Shown piece by piece: positions 9,330-21,300 of a stretch of 64,000 bases of DNA. A program made the position numbers and the translations under genes. Source of the stretch: a virus; the IMG/VR virus record IMGVR_UViG_3300017748_000001, positions 62,001 through 126,000 of that record; one strand, written 5' to 3'. Under the pieces are notes generated by a model that saw only the letters and a list, made by a program, of their open reading frames with translations, ran no database searches and was not told where the DNA came from. Positions within the stretch are counted from its first letter, which is position 1, and each line of letters begins with the position of its first letter.

Positions 9330-11306
9330 TTAAATTAAGTTTGCGGAAGTATCTGTTCCAATGTTAACATCACTGTTAAAGATGTGTCTTCCGTTCACTA
9401 ATAACATAATTCTCATGCCGTTTCCGTTGGCAAGAGTTGACCTCATTCCCTGATATCTTCTATTGTCTGCGTTTCCAGAAGGAAGATATGTATTCATAGG
9501 AACATTACTTCCTTCAGCCACAACCTCCGCAGAAGAAAAACATATGAGGTCTATTTCTTCTTTCGGATACATAAATCTTTGCGTTGTCAAACCAGTCGGG
9601 AATGTAATTACAAATCTATTGTCGTTAGTTATTGCTAACTGTTCTAGAGGATTTATAATCGCATTGCTGTCGGTCTGATGTTTAGTCGCAAGTTTATGAA
9701 CATCCCAAGGTTTTAATATATCAAATTCTCTCGCAACAAATCGCCAGATAAGTTTTGCAGTAAATTCGTCTGCAAGAGAATCTTCTCTATCGTATGGACT
9801 CAGAATATAAAAACTATCATTATTTAAATTATCAACAGAATAACTGTTACCTTCGTTATCGAAAACAGTATTCACTGTGGTTTCTGCGGTTTGTAGATTC
9901 GCAGCACTCTCAGAGAAGTATACACCGAAATCTCTCGCATATACACTTTCTCTAGAACAAGAATAAAGAACATGAACTGGGTATCTTGAGGCCTCATCTG
10001 TTGGTGCTGTACCTTCTACATTATCTACGGTTCTTTGTACGCAAGTCCAAGCGTAATCGTCTGACTGATCACTGGCTGCATCGTCAAAGATATAGAAAAC
10101 AAATCCTCTTTCTGTCATAGTCAAACGATATGACATGGGATACGTTCCCTCAAGATTAGTTCCGATCTTTGGAAATCTCTTGAACCAACCTTTTCCTTTT
10201 CTCTTATTTCTAAATCTCTTACTTCTATTTATTTCGGTAGTAACAAGAGTTAGAGCGAGGGTAAGGCTACTATCTGCACCAGTTACTGTTTCTCCTTCAA
10301 CAAAAGGAATACTATTCCAATTAGAAAATGTAATGCTCTGTGTAGTAGATGCGGTAGAACAACTATGAACGGTTGCTGATGCTCCTCCTGCTCCAGTAAT
10401 AACTTCTCCGACGGTATATTTGTTCACACCATCATAAGGCAATATTAATGATTGTGCAGGAATTGTGACATCTTCGAAGTGTAAATCAACTAGTTCGCCC
10501 GGAGTCCGAACTACAGAAGTTGTAAGAGTAGATCCATTTTCCAGAGTGATCAATCCATCATTTCCTGATATAGACTCTAACACACTGCCGTCATTCAGAA
10601 GTTGATTGGATGTCCCTATGTTTATTTTCAACCAACCGTACATACAGTTTGGTATTCCTTCTGATTCTGTCCAAGATCCATTAAATGTATATCCAACGTG
10701 TACGAGATTATTATCCGAATCTTTAGAGTTCTGAAGAAGATGTTGAGATTCTGAAGTTTCGTTGATATTCGCACCAGAAACATATTGCGCCTTGCCCATA
10801 GATCTCAATTTTAAATTAAGTTGATAAAGTTCTCTCTTATATTCTGTATCTGTGGTATTCAATCTTGGCCTTTCGTCAAACTCAAATCTTACTCTATATG
10901 ACTGATCAACACCCCTAGAAACCGCTCCACGATTTGGAAGAATTTCGTTGGTTGTTTCTAACAACATAACGTGTTGACGTTGATTGCCTAATGGCCCAAA
11001 GTTAGCCTGACCAGAATATGGTTGTGAATTCAAATTAAGTTGATTGAAAAATTTTTTAGTAATATCGGTGGCAGAATTATCCCCTACTCCGACTAATTGT
11101 ATTTTATTATCTGGAGTAGTTTCTCCGTTATACAATTGCCATGATGCAGTCATATCAGATGCAAGAGTCATCATCAGCCCAACACCAGAAACCGCGCCGG
11201 TGCTGTCAATTCCTCCAGTATCTGTGAGTTTAGTGAATCCAGACCTTGCCACGGATATTCCATAGTTAGGTAAATCACTTATACTGTTTATTAATTTTAC
11301 TGCCAT
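9330..11306 (-). CDS. Virion structural protein C (658 aa), short paralogue of A and B
   Basis: Third tandem paralogue, about half the length of A and B. It keeps the core: near residue 390 MSYRLTMTERGFVFYIFDD, DDYAWTCVQRTV and YPVHVLYSCSRE; near 524 FVAREFDILKPWDVH and INPLEQLAITND; and the C-terminal YQGMRSTLANGNGMRIML. It lacks the long variable segment found before the C-terminal block in A and B, so it may represent the minimal ancestral form. The ATG at 11306 lies only 9 nt after the upstream stop and no late box was seen there, so it is probably cotranscribed with the fibre genes upstream. Structural role inferred from position and paralogy. Confidence 0.8.
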   Translation of the reverse strand: MAVKLINSISDLPNYGISVARSGFTKLTDTGGIDSTGAVSGVGLMMTLASDMTASWQLYNGETTPDNKIQLVGVGDNSATDITKKFFNQLNLNSQPYSGQANFGPLGNQRQHVMLLETTNEILPNRGAVSRGVDQSYRVRFEFDERPRLNTTDTEYKRELYQLNLKLRSMGKAQYVSGANINETSESQHLLQNSKDSDNNLVHVGYTFNGSWTESEGIPNCMYGWLKINIGTSNQLLNDGSVLESISGNDGLITLENGSTLTTSVVRTPGELVDLHFEDVTIPAQSLILPYDGVNKYTVGEVITGAGGASATVHSCSTASTTQSITFSNWNSIPFVEGETVTGADSSLTLALTLVTTEINRSKRFRNKRKGKGWFKRFPKIGTNLEGTYPMSYRLTMTERGFVFYIFDDAASDQSDDYAWTCVQRTVDNVEGTAPTDEASRYPVHVLYSCSRESVYARDFGVYFSESAANLQTAETTVNTVFDNEGNSYSVDNLNNDSFYILSPYDREDSLADEFTAKLIWRFVAREFDILKPWDVHKLATKHQTDSNAIINPLEQLAITNDNRFVITFPTGLTTQRFMYPKEEIDLICFSSAEVVAEGSNVPMNTYLPSGNADNRRYQGMRSTLANGNGMRIMLLVNGRHIFNSDVNIGTDTSANLI

Positions 11307-11315
11307 AATATATCT

Positions 11316-13106
11316 CTAACTTGGTTTAGTTCGAAGGCTGGCACTGGTGCTGGAACCACCGCCGGTCTGAACGCCTCCGGTGAATTCGCCACCACCAACT
11401 GTTACATTAGGATCTTGATACACATCCAAGAGAGTAGTCCATTCCGATACTATTGATTGATCTGCAACTTTTCTAAGTCTAAATTTAATTGTACTCTGAG
11501 ACTCAGAATTGGCTATTAAGGAAAATTTTCTGAGTGACCCCAACGATTTAAAGTCACCAATGGGGCCCCCGGGCTTATACCCCGACTCATGTGTTGCACT
11601 AATTTCATACTTCTCTCCTACGAGGGAATTCGTTTGCTCGTGCCACCTGTATGAAAAATATACAACATTTCCAGTTTCATTACTTGCTATTTGAGTTAAA
11701 TCATCCCCCGCCAAGATCTTCCCTCCATCACTAACAGCATTAAGTGTTATAGTTCCATTGGATTCAAACGAAATTTCCAATCTTCCCTGAGTCCCATAGT
11801 ATCTGAATTGAAGATGGCCTAGATCGTCCGGAATGACATCTGCCGTATCTAGTGGTTCTACCACCTGTACTTCTGGAACAGCATTATCATCAGTAGTATC
11901 TTCTATAACAGTATTTGCTGGTGGTTGTGGAGAATTCGCTCGCCATCTAGTATATGTTGACAAATCTTCAGTATTTCCAAATGCAGTTTGTGGAAAATTG
12001 GTATAATTTACTCTGCTAGTTGCAGAGAAAGAATCTCCAGCAACTTTATCAATATACTGACTTTCTGTTAACAAACAGAAATTAACCTTTTGCATAGATC
12101 GGATATCAGAAAAATTAAACTGAGACGCCGGAGAATTTCCAGTTTGGTCTGTTGAATATATTTGGACAAATGATATATCTTTATCAGTCCAATCGCTTAC
12201 TTTGGCCATCATTGTAACTGAAATCTGACAATTAAATGAAGACTGATCAAATACAGTATCATTATTACTAAAATTTTCCCAATAATTTCTCGTATTATCC
12301 CTGTCCCCTCTCTTGGTATCTAAACCACTGTCGTTGGCGATAGGTATGACTCTTCCACTTTTGGAATTTATATCTCTGCCACTGAATTGTCCAAACATAG
12401 GAGTAACATCATTATCAAAGAGTTGTGGATTGCTGCCCGCATAGTCTGCGAGGTCATATGACCCCTGATTATATGTTTTTGCGCCTATAGTTATATTTCT
12501 TTGAGTGTTGCTATTGGGAATCAAATAAACATGAGATTTCTTGATATCATCTCTTACTCTAAGGAGATCAGAACTAGTATGAGAAGTAGTAAGTAATCCT
12601 CCATTTGAAGTAGTGCCTGCAGTTGTAAAGAAAAACATATTGTTGATTGCGTTGTCGCCAGATCTTCCAAGAGAATATGTTTGAAAAGTAACAGTAAGGG
12701 GGAAATAACCATTAACAACACTTGAGTCGGAAATTAACGTATAATATTTTCCTCCATGTTTATAAACCGGACTAGCCATATAGTTCGCTTCGAATTCAGA
12801 GTTGCTCTTATTAGTTCCAGATTTAGATCTCATACCACTAAGAGTTGGACATTTAATTTTATTAATTTCCCATCCGTTTATTTGGAAGTAACAATTTCCT
12901 GTCTGATTTCTCCATTGATTGTAGGACAACCAATTTTTTCTCAAATCCGTATTATAATTCGTAGAACTAGGTAAAGAAACTTGAACAATATCTTTTGCCC
13001 ACACCAAATCACTGCCGGAATAAACTTTAGATATTGAATCTCTTCCGACATAAATTTCCTTTAGGTCACTGAATGTGCCATTAGAATTTGGTACTTGTAT
13101 GGGCAT
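11316..13106 (-). CDS. Putative tail fibre/appendage protein (596 aa)
   Basis: The N-terminus (MPIQVPNSNG, then VYSGSDLVWAKD) has the short beta-hairpin pattern ending in xVW that opens many phage fibre and minor tail proteins. The rest is Ser/Thr/Asn rich and beta-like. Residues from about 430 (FRYYGTQGRLEISFES) look like a jelly-roll or Ig-type module, and the end is Gly/Ser rich (GGGEFTGGVQTGGGSS). It lies 6 nt after the preceding fibre gene and is clearly in the same operon. I infer a receptor-binding or decoration role. The exact family is unknown and there is no enzyme motif. Confidence 0.7.
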   Translation of the reverse strand: MPIQVPNSNGTFSDLKEIYVGRDSISKVYSGSDLVWAKDIVQVSLPSSTNYNTDLRKNWLSYNQWRNQTGNCYFQINGWEINKIKCPTLSGMRSKSGTNKSNSEFEANYMASPVYKHGGKYYTLISDSSVVNGYFPLTVTFQTYSLGRSGDNAINNMFFFTTAGTTSNGGLLTTSHTSSDLLRVRDDIKKSHVYLIPNSNTQRNITIGAKTYNQGSYDLADYAGSNPQLFDNDVTPMFGQFSGRDINSKSGRVIPIANDSGLDTKRGDRDNTRNYWENFSNNDTVFDQSSFNCQISVTMMAKVSDWTDKDISFVQIYSTDQTGNSPASQFNFSDIRSMQKVNFCLLTESQYIDKVAGDSFSATSRVNYTNFPQTAFGNTEDLSTYTRWRANSPQPPANTVIEDTTDDNAVPEVQVVEPLDTADVIPDDLGHLQFRYYGTQGRLEISFESNGTITLNAVSDGGKILAGDDLTQIASNETGNVVYFSYRWHEQTNSLVGEKYEISATHESGYKPGGPIGDFKSLGSLRKFSLIANSESQSTIKFRLRKVADQSIVSEWTTLLDVYQDPNVTVGGGEFTGGVQTGGGSSTSASLRTKPS

Positions 13107-13112
13107 AATTTA

Positions 13113-15107
13113 CTACTCTTTGATGAAGTAAATGGTGTTTGCATCTGGAGAAGAAGGCAGAGAACTCCTTACATCTATCTTTTTACCGCCCCAAGTACTA
13201 TCATCGGGATTTCTCCATGCAGGGGTGCCACTGGAGTTAGTTTTCCAAACTTTATTATATTGGCCACTGCCGGAAGCAACATAACCTTCTCTGGCATTTG
13301 TATTCGAATGCCAAGTATTGGTATTCACTATACTATTACTTATTACTGTTCCAATTATATTAATTCCAGTTCCAGCAGTATATGTAGTATCTGTGTTTGT
13401 AAATGATGGGCTGTATGATGTAGTAGTCCCATCCCTGTCAGTTAATGTTAGAGTGTTTCCACTCTTGGACGCTGATGCAACATATTGCTCTGGATGTGTG
13501 TCGGAGAAGTTTATGTACAGACTAGACGGTCTTCCTTCTTGTCCTAAAGTAAGAGTAGAAACTTTTACTTTTTGTGGAGATGAATCAATTCTTCCACTCA
13601 AAGAAATGACGGAACCATCTGGAAGATTTGAAGTTCCTATTTTGCCGAGGCTTATATTATTATTGCTGTCAATACTCAGCGGAGAAGATGCTGTGTATGT
13701 GGTATCATCATCAGTAAATGACGGAGTGTATGATGTAGTAGTCCCATCCCTGTCAGTTAATGTTAGAGTGTTTCCACTCTTGGACGCTGATGCAACATAT
13801 TGCTCTGGATGTGTATCCGAGAAGTTTAGGTATAGATGGGTCGGTCTTCCTTCTTGTCCTAAAGTAAGAGTAGAAACTCTTACTTTCTGTGGAGATGAAT
13901 CAATTTTTCCGCTTAGAGAAATAACAGAACCATCTGGAAGATTTGCAGCAGTTAATTTGTCGGAGTTCTTTAAGAAGTATTCCGAACTTGTACCGTTACT
14001 GAATTCATTTAAGTTTGTTGGAACATTTGTGGAATCCAAATCATCATAGTCTCCACTCAGAGCCACGGGATGAAGTGTTGTGGGGTCAAAGTTATATCCA
14101 GCCTTCGCCTGAATTACCCCTATTTGAGTTTCATTTTCTTTGACCTCAGTATCCAGTGAAGAAACTGCATCACGGACATTCTGAGAATTTATGTAATTAG
14201 TTCCAGAATAACTATGAGTATCTCCTATAGTTGCACCCAAAAATGAAGTAATAGTCGTTGCAATATTATTTAATCGATTATTGTGATCTGTAAGTTCTGT
14301 GTCATTTGAAGATATTTGTTGTTGTAGGATAGTGTCTGCCTGTGATAGAGTGCTCGCACCAGAAATTGTTCCAATATATTCTCCAGAACCGCCAAGGCCT
14401 GCGCCTGTTTGAGTTGCATCTAGTTCATTCTGAATTCTATTGGCATATGCATTTAGATTTGCGATTGCATTTGCACTGGAGTATACTTGACTATCTAGTG
14501 CCCCCAACGAGGTCTTCACCGTACTGGAAATATAATTTCCAGACAATGATATAGTTCCATTTGCTTCTGTTCCTATAGAACTTTGTGTTGTGTCTAGTTC
14601 TTGTTGAGTTGCATCCAGAGATTGATCTAATTTCTTATCCGCATCCGCAAGATTAGAAGCAGATCCAATATATCTAAGGCTGGACTGTTGAATATATCCA
14701 CCAGAACCAGTAAGACCAGAAGAAACTTCAATGGTATCAATAGCACTCTGTAGAGTATTGTCTGATGTGGTTCTTGATGATGCTTCGTTTGCAACTTGGG
14801 TGTCAGTATAATTTGTAGATGTTGTATACAAATTATTCATGGCAGTAGAGAGGTTGGAGGCACTCGTAAATGCGGAACTCAGAGAGGCAACATCTCCAAT
14901 GTTTGCAGTATTAGTGTCTGTTTCGCTATGAATTTCGTTAAACGCACCTACGACAGTTTTATTGTTGGTATTTAGTCCTGCGAAATCTCCCAAGAGTGAT
15001 GCCACATAAAGAGTATGCGAATTTAACTCATTGGTTTTATTCTTCCAAGTATCAAAGGTATCAGTCCTTAATACATTGTTTGTTGATGGATAATTAAATG
15101 TTGCCAT
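13113..15107 (-). CDS. Tail fibre protein with repeated shaft modules (664 aa)
   Basis: Repeats of the type LDxTQxGxGLxGSGxYI, AxxLxxADxxLDxQL and SLDxQV run through residues 60-330, the usual shaft of trimeric T4-like marine fibres. Two further copies of a 105-residue module ([34 protein letters not shown]) follow. The C-terminus ([20 protein letters not shown]) resembles the ends of other phage tail proteins. It resembles the fibre at 54392-56602 in its shaft. The start overlaps the preceding small gene by 14 nt, which suggests translational coupling. Role: host recognition, inferred from repeats and context. Confidence 0.8.
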   Translation of the reverse strand: MATFNYPSTNNVLRTDTFDTWKNKTNELNSHTLYVASLLGDFAGLNTNNKTVVGAFNEIHSETDTNTANIGDVASLSSAFTSASNLSTAMNNLYTTSTNYTDTQVANEASSRTTSDNTLQSAIDTIEVSSGLTGSGGYIQQSSLRYIGSASNLADADKKLDQSLDATQQELDTTQSSIGTEANGTISLSGNYISSTVKTSLGALDSQVYSSANAIANLNAYANRIQNELDATQTGAGLGGSGEYIGTISGASTLSQADTILQQQISSNDTELTDHNNRLNNIATTITSFLGATIGDTHSYSGTNYINSQNVRDAVSSLDTEVKENETQIGVIQAKAGYNFDPTTLHPVALSGDYDDLDSTNVPTNLNEFSNGTSSEYFLKNSDKLTAANLPDGSVISLSGKIDSSPQKVRVSTLTLGQEGRPTHLYLNFSDTHPEQYVASASKSGNTLTLTDRDGTTTSYTPSFTDDDTTYTASSPLSIDSNNNISLGKIGTSNLPDGSVISLSGRIDSSPQKVKVSTLTLGQEGRPSSLYINFSDTHPEQYVASASKSGNTLTLTDRDGTTTSYSPSFTNTDTTYTAGTGINIIGTVISNSIVNTNTWHSNTNAREGYVASGSGQYNKVWKTNSSGTPAWRNPDDSTWGGKKIDVRSSLPSSPDANTIYFIKE
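13402..13947. repeat. 315-bp direct repeat inside the fibre gene
   Basis: Two copies of a module 315 bp apart (about 13402-13632 and 13717-13947) with long identical stretches, for example the segment around TAGTAGTCCCATCCC at 13421 and 13736. The period is a multiple of three, so both copies stay in frame (105 residues). Recent internal duplication of a fibre module. Confidence 0.85.
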
Positions 15108-15324
15108 GTTGTTTGCTCTCTAAAATTTTATTCAGAAGTACCTTTATTTCTGTTAACTCAGTCTTAAGACCTTCTATTTCCCTCTCTTGCGTCTCAATCT
15201 TTTTCAATTTCTTTATGTACTTAACATACGCACCATTATCAAAATTTATTATAGCTCCAGAGTTTGGATCTCTTCTCAGAGTTCTGTCTTCTTTTACTAT
15301 CAAATACTCTTTAATATCTTTCAT
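15094..15324 (-). CDS. Small coiled-coil protein upstream of the fibre gene (76 aa)
   Basis: Not assigned to a family. The N-terminus ([19 protein letters not shown]) looks compact and residues 35-70 ([29 protein letters not shown]) have clear heptad spacing for a coiled coil. It overlaps the fibre start by 14 nt. Small proteins beginning in a similar way lie beside structural genes in marine T4-like phages, so a fibre-associated or chaperone role is possible but is inference. The late box ends only 3 nt before the ATG, so the mRNA would be leaderless or start inside this gene. Confidence 0.65.
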   Translation of the reverse strand: MKDIKEYLIVKEDRTLRRDPNSGAIINFDNGAYVKYIKKLKKIETQEREIEGLKTELTEIKVLLNKILESKQHGNI

Positions 15325-15327
15325 GAA

Positions 15328-15335
15328 TATTTATA
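15328..15335 (-). promoter_or_regulatory. T4-type late promoter (TATAAATA) abutting a start codon
   Basis: Perfect TATAAATA on the minus strand, directly after the TAG stop of the 2154-residue gene and 3 nt before the ATG at 15324. It probably drives the fibre operon reaching to 9330. Confidence 0.75.
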
Positions 15336-18300
15336 CTAGTTCGCAAGAGCGATAATTCTTAAATCTTTCAATCTAGGCGGCATTGCAGAATTCTTAGTTC
15401 GCAACACAACCTTTATTCCAAATGATGAAAACTCACTCAATCCTTTGACATCATAATCAAATTCTGTGAATTGGTTTATACCAGTAGCCGATTGAGCATA
15501 TCCCTCCGGCCTTTCGATAAAGTCATAGTTCAATTTTCTATACTCTTGACTATCACTCGTTTTTATCTTATAATACAGGTCAACGTCTGCATCTTGTGGT
15601 CGATGCATCGAAAGAACAATTTTGAATGATGTCGCCGGTTGATTTAATTGTATTTCCTTTGTGATATACTTGGACTCCGTAGTCCCTCCGGTATTATTTC
15701 TTTCTGATATGAAGTTGACATAATTAGAAGAAGTATCTGTAGAGTTTCCTTGCGAATCTGTCGTTGTGGTAAATATCGGGTAGTTTACTACATTGGATAT
15801 CAAAGTAGAACTAATTCTCTGAGTATCTATTACTGGAGATATATTATCCTGAGTAGAAGATAATGTCAACTTATAAACTAAAGATTTTTTCTCAAAGTTG
15901 CTACTACCAGTTCCGAAGTTATTCTCGTTGTAAGAAGAATAAACTGATCTGGGGGTATCGAAGGCAATATCTTTATTTGGAACAAAGTTAGTCCAAGAAC
16001 TATCCTTGACTCCAGTTATCATATCTGAGTCCTGTGATAACCCACTAGTTGTCTTCAGTGCGTAAGTTACATTTGTCTGTGGTAGTTGTAGAGATTGAAT
16101 CGTAGGAACCAATACATCAAACTTAGAGTTGACTTCGGCAGTAACTTTACCCGTTGCATCCGCAGAAGGATTAAATCTTCCAGAAGAAGCGAGAGTAGCA
16201 GCCTTTGATGTCCCTGCCACGTTATTTCCGCCAACATACCGGACATTAGTCATCAATATGTCAAATGTATGCAAAGTAGTTGCAACTACTTCATGAGTTC
16301 CATTTAATTCTGAACCCAACCAAGCATTACTTGCGTCATCTCCGCCGTATCTTGCGTTTGAATTTAGTCCCGCAATAGTAACATAATAATGAGTATTCTG
16401 TGCGGTAGATGGAATTAGATCGTGATTGCGAACATGGAACCGAACAACATCCTGACCAGCAAAGGTCTCAATAGAAGAGGGCCCAAGTTTTACTTCGTTC
16501 GCGGCAAACCCAAGTTTGTCTGTGCTACTATTTTCAAAATACAACGAAGAACTTACGTTGGTGTCGAATTGAGCCCTAAACAATGTAAACTTCATGTCTT
16601 CCATTTGTTCTGGAGCCCAAGAGGTCGATGCCGCCTTATAGAATACTCCACTATATGGTTGTTTGCTGATAGTTCCAGTTCCATCCAAAGAGTTTTCACC
16701 AAGTCTTGCGACATGGACGCTGTAGTCCTGAGAATCCGCAAGAACGACCATCGCGTATTCTACGCCCTGTTCTATATAAACTGGTGCGTCAAATAAGAAG
16801 TTTGTTGCGAGGTTTCCATTTGAAGATGTCAATACATTAGAAGGATATAACGTCTTTCTAGTAAGAACGGTCTTGCCTGGATAACCACCAACTGTATTTC
16901 TTAGTTCTACACTTACAGGTATGACGGAATCTTTCGATGAGAAGAAGATATTTACTGATGTGAGGAATGCTCCCCCAATCTTATCTGTCATCACAGTCTG
17001 TGCGATAGGATTGAATTGATTAGACCCTTCTCCGATCTGATTTCTTACTGAACCGTTACTTTGAACAAATTGTGAACTATATCTCTGTTGTCTCGTAGAA
17101 GTAGTAGAGTCTAACTTGGTCTTCGCGGAATACAATCCTTCTGCCTCTGTTTGAGCGAAAGCAGTGCTTGACTGTTGATCGGATAGTTTGAATATCTTAT
17201 CTCCAGTTCTGAAACGCATCTGGTCTGTATTCGGGACTGCAAATATTCCTCTCAAGTTACCAGATTCATCGGTAATCAGAGTAGAACTATTAGAACCAGT
17301 TTCCAATGCAAACTTGCCGGGCGATATACCGTTTGTGAAATTCGGGCCAACTAAGAATAACGCTTGTCCGCCAGTAAATGAATTTGTGTCAATGTTATCA
17401 ATGACATAGAAATTTAGAGTGGTAGCATCAACATATTGAATTCCAACTACTCTAACTTCATGTCCCTGATTATTGACCAGAGTCATATCTCCAGTATTAT
17501 CAATAATCTCAGACTCATACGTCTGGATGAAATTATCCGCTGAGGAAACGCCAGTTACTTTGATTGTCTTTGTAGTCGTACAAAATTCAGATACTGGAGT
17601 TCCATCAAAGAATGCAAATACTCTTGTCTTGGGCTTCATGCCGGAAGCATGGAAAAATACATTCCTTTCTCTGATGAAGAATGTTCCTACAGGATCAACC
17701 CCCTTCGGCACTCCATCGTCTTGATCATCATCCGCATCTCTTGTGAATGGAGGCCAATCTGTTGCACCTACCGAACCGGATGGACTTGAACTATCATCTG
17801 GTTCTCTTTCGGTATCCTTCCAATCGTCTTGTTCTGGGAAGAGTTTAACAAAACCCTTGAATCCCATTATTGCGTATGGGTTTACTGAAACTGTCTTGGA
17901 TGACTTTCCTTGGCCCGCGAGGATGACCGAAGTGTATGGTAACATGACCATTCCATCTTTGATATCATACAGAGTTGATTCTGTTTGATTAAATCGCATC
18001 GGAGAGTTTTTCTGGTAATATACTGGTCGCAATTCTTTGTTTACTACATCAATTGCACAGTTATACTGAGGATCAAAGACATCTCCGATAGTATGTCCAG
18101 TGAACGGTTCTACTACGAAACCATTCTTGAATCTGTCCAGACCATTATCGTCAAGAACATCCATATCCTTTGTTTCTTTTTCTAAGAGAGACAATGTTGT
18201 ATAGTATTCTACAGTCTTAATTCTCTTCTCTAGATTTCCGATATCACGCATTGTATATCGTTTGTTATCCAACATTTCTTTAACAATACTTTCAGTTCCA

Positions 18301-21300
18301 AGACTATATGGATCCGTAGCAAGTTTATAGATAACCATTCCATCATTCGGATCTTCTGGGTAATTTGGAGAAACTGAAGGTGCTCCATACTTGATTAAGA
18401 AATCGCCTTCTTTGCTCAAGTATACTTTATCTTTTCTTGGTAGATATTGACGATAATCGGCGATAACATAAGAACTATCAAGAGGGGTATTAGAAGTTGT
18501 TGATATCTGACCAAACTTTAATGGAGTCGCAAGAGACTTTTCAGTGAACAAGTCAGCGGCTACTGTTTGAGGTCTGAAGTCTAACACATCTGATAGTCTT
18601 GTTTCTTTGAATGAAGGTATCTGTGAATACAATACCCCAGAGGTAGAATGCGTATAAGAATCCGCAGAGAAATAATCCCCTCCAGTGCTATGATCGAAAT
18701 ATGAGTATACTATCGCAACTCTTCCTGCACATTCAGATTGACCGGGCTGAATCTTGATGTCGCCAAGATCATACATACCAGTTCTCTGGCCATTATCAAA
18801 TGTGTATCTATCGGTAATATCTACAATCTTCACTGGAGCATCCGCGAACCCTGTTGGATTAACTCCAGTCTCTTCATATTCTAAGTATGCGTCAAGTGCA
18901 AATTTTAACTCAGAAGCAGTCATCTCGTTGTAGAATTTCTTCGTTCCCGCAGAGTCTATCTGATAAACAACATTAGTGACGTTACAAGTATCATACACTG
19001 CAGTCAACTCAAATATATCAGAGTGTTCTAGTTGTAATGAAGTCAGTGCGAGAGAATTTCCTAAACCGTCAGTCGTACTTGAATTGAATACGCCTGCAGT
19101 ATTATTAAGTCCGTATAGATCCCCAGCAAACCAAGTAGAAGATGGATTAGATGCGTATGATTCTATCGCAACCGAAGTTCCGTCTGTCTTTCTTCCTGCA
19201 AATGGGAATATTACTTGATCTTGTACGAGAGTTTTAGTTTTTTCTGCGGCATTTGTTTTAATTACTGGAGCATATACAATTACATTATTCCCTGCGGCTA
19301 AAGAATCTAAAGTTATTAGTGCAGTCGTTACTCTATTGTTTGCGTCAGTAGAAAGAGCTACGTTACTAGAAGTTAATTGATGTACTACGGGGACACCGCT
19401 TCCTGATGTGGGGGTATATGCAAAGTAGTACTTCTCGTTAAAAGAACCAAATACTTGATTTGAATTCGTTCCCAAGGTTAGTTCTACCTGACTTCCAGTA
19501 CCACTATATGACTGTGAAATATTTTCAAATTTGATCTGAACGGTATATGAAGTATCTACACTACTGTTTCCGCTATCGTCATCAACGAATCGAATAGTCT
19601 TTACAAATTTAGAACCAGTGTCTACAACACTAGAACCCGAAGTATCAAAGATAACATTGCGAGAAACTACTCTTGCGTTATTTGCAGTAATTCCTATGTC
19701 ATGGTTCGTAGAGCCCGAGAATGCGTTTTCCGGAGATGCATCAAATTCAACTTCTCTTACAACCTCGTTACTCTCAAAGAGTCTTGGGTTTAGTTCTCCG
19801 ACACCGACTGAAGAAGGGTTTCCCGATCCAAGTGTCTTAACCAAAATCTTATTTGATGTGCTGAAGTATACCACACCTCTCACATCTGAGTCCTGATACT
19901 CGGAGTAGATGATATTCTTGTTGCTGAAGGACGCTAGCTGGTCTACAAGGGTGTATTCTACGAGAACATTACCATTGAACAGGTTAAATGCTCCGGCGAC
20001 TGACTGAGATTCTATAGACCTCAGATCGTTGAGTAAGTATTCTCTATTTGTTCTTGGGTTGATTTCCATCCTAATATCATACAGGTATACTTTATAAATC
20101 GCACTGTCTGTATCCGAATTAGTCGGGGAAAAATTACCAGAAGAAAAATCTAAGTTTTGGTCGTGTGCGAAATGTTCGACATATCGGATTTTAGCAGTAC
20201 CGATAACATCTGCGCCGATGGGGTTGTTAGAAGACCATGTGGAAAAATCTGCAGTTATTTGATTCTTGTCGTATGTAGACTTGCCTTGGCTATTAGAACC
20301 GTCTCCTGCATTGAATTGAGGATTGTCTCCAATCTTTACATGATCATTACCATTGACATTGATATTTAATAAATCGACCGTCTGATTTGGAATAGGAAGA
20401 CCCATAACATCTGTGAGGTAAACAAAATTTCCTAACTTTGTTGTAAGATATTCATTATTTTTTTGTATGTGATCTCTGGATTTCTTATAGTCTACAAATT
20501 GAGTTACTAGAGTTTCTAATTCGTATCCTCTGACGTATGACTTGCCCGGCTCAATTCCAATCGCAAGTCTATTTCTCAAAGCAGCAACGAGACTGTCATG
20601 AGTCTTGCCAGGATAAAATTTTGTTCCAGTCGCATCTAAGTTTTGTTCTGGATATTTCGTTCTGTCATTTGGGGTTGCAGTGTGCGCTTGCCCATTTCCG
20701 GTTGCAAGGTCAATCATGTCTGGCTCATCGAAGAAACGAGTTCTTGCCATTGACTTTGCGTCTACTTCATTTGAAAACTCAAAATCGGCAAGAGTAGAAA
20801 CTCCACGATTTTCATTTTCATTCAAAAGTTCTCTGATATCTACTTCATATGGTCTTACTGTGTAATCGCCAGATTCGTCAAAAGTTCTTCTCGCAAGAGT
20901 TTCCTCAAGAACAGAATACTCAGTAGTTCTTACATGAGACTCGACAACACCATTCCTGACACTGATAAGTTCAATAAAGTTGCTTGTATCTACTTCGTCA
21001 ATAGATCTCTTAGAAAATACAAGAGAAATTCGATATCTATCAGCGCCTGGCGAGTTAAAGTTTGTTGTTCCCTGTGCGTTGTCTAGAAGAGTATTGTCCA
21101 TATTACTGTTGACAAATGCCTCATTGACTTGTAGACCAATCTTATAAGATGGCTTATTTGAGTATTTGTCTAGGACTATCTTTTGGTCATTGACCATAAC
21201 CAAGTGTTTCTGTAGATAATATACACCAGATTCGATAAAGGCAATAGAGCCTTTACCCGTTGGTGTATCAGAAGCAGGTTTGATTTGACACGCAAAGTCA

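Noticed and set aside
13318-14049. 243-codon rightward ORF
   Set aside because: Antisense to the repeated part of the 13113-15107 fibre gene, which has far better fibre-like sequence; the ORF mirrors the repeat and has no SD.
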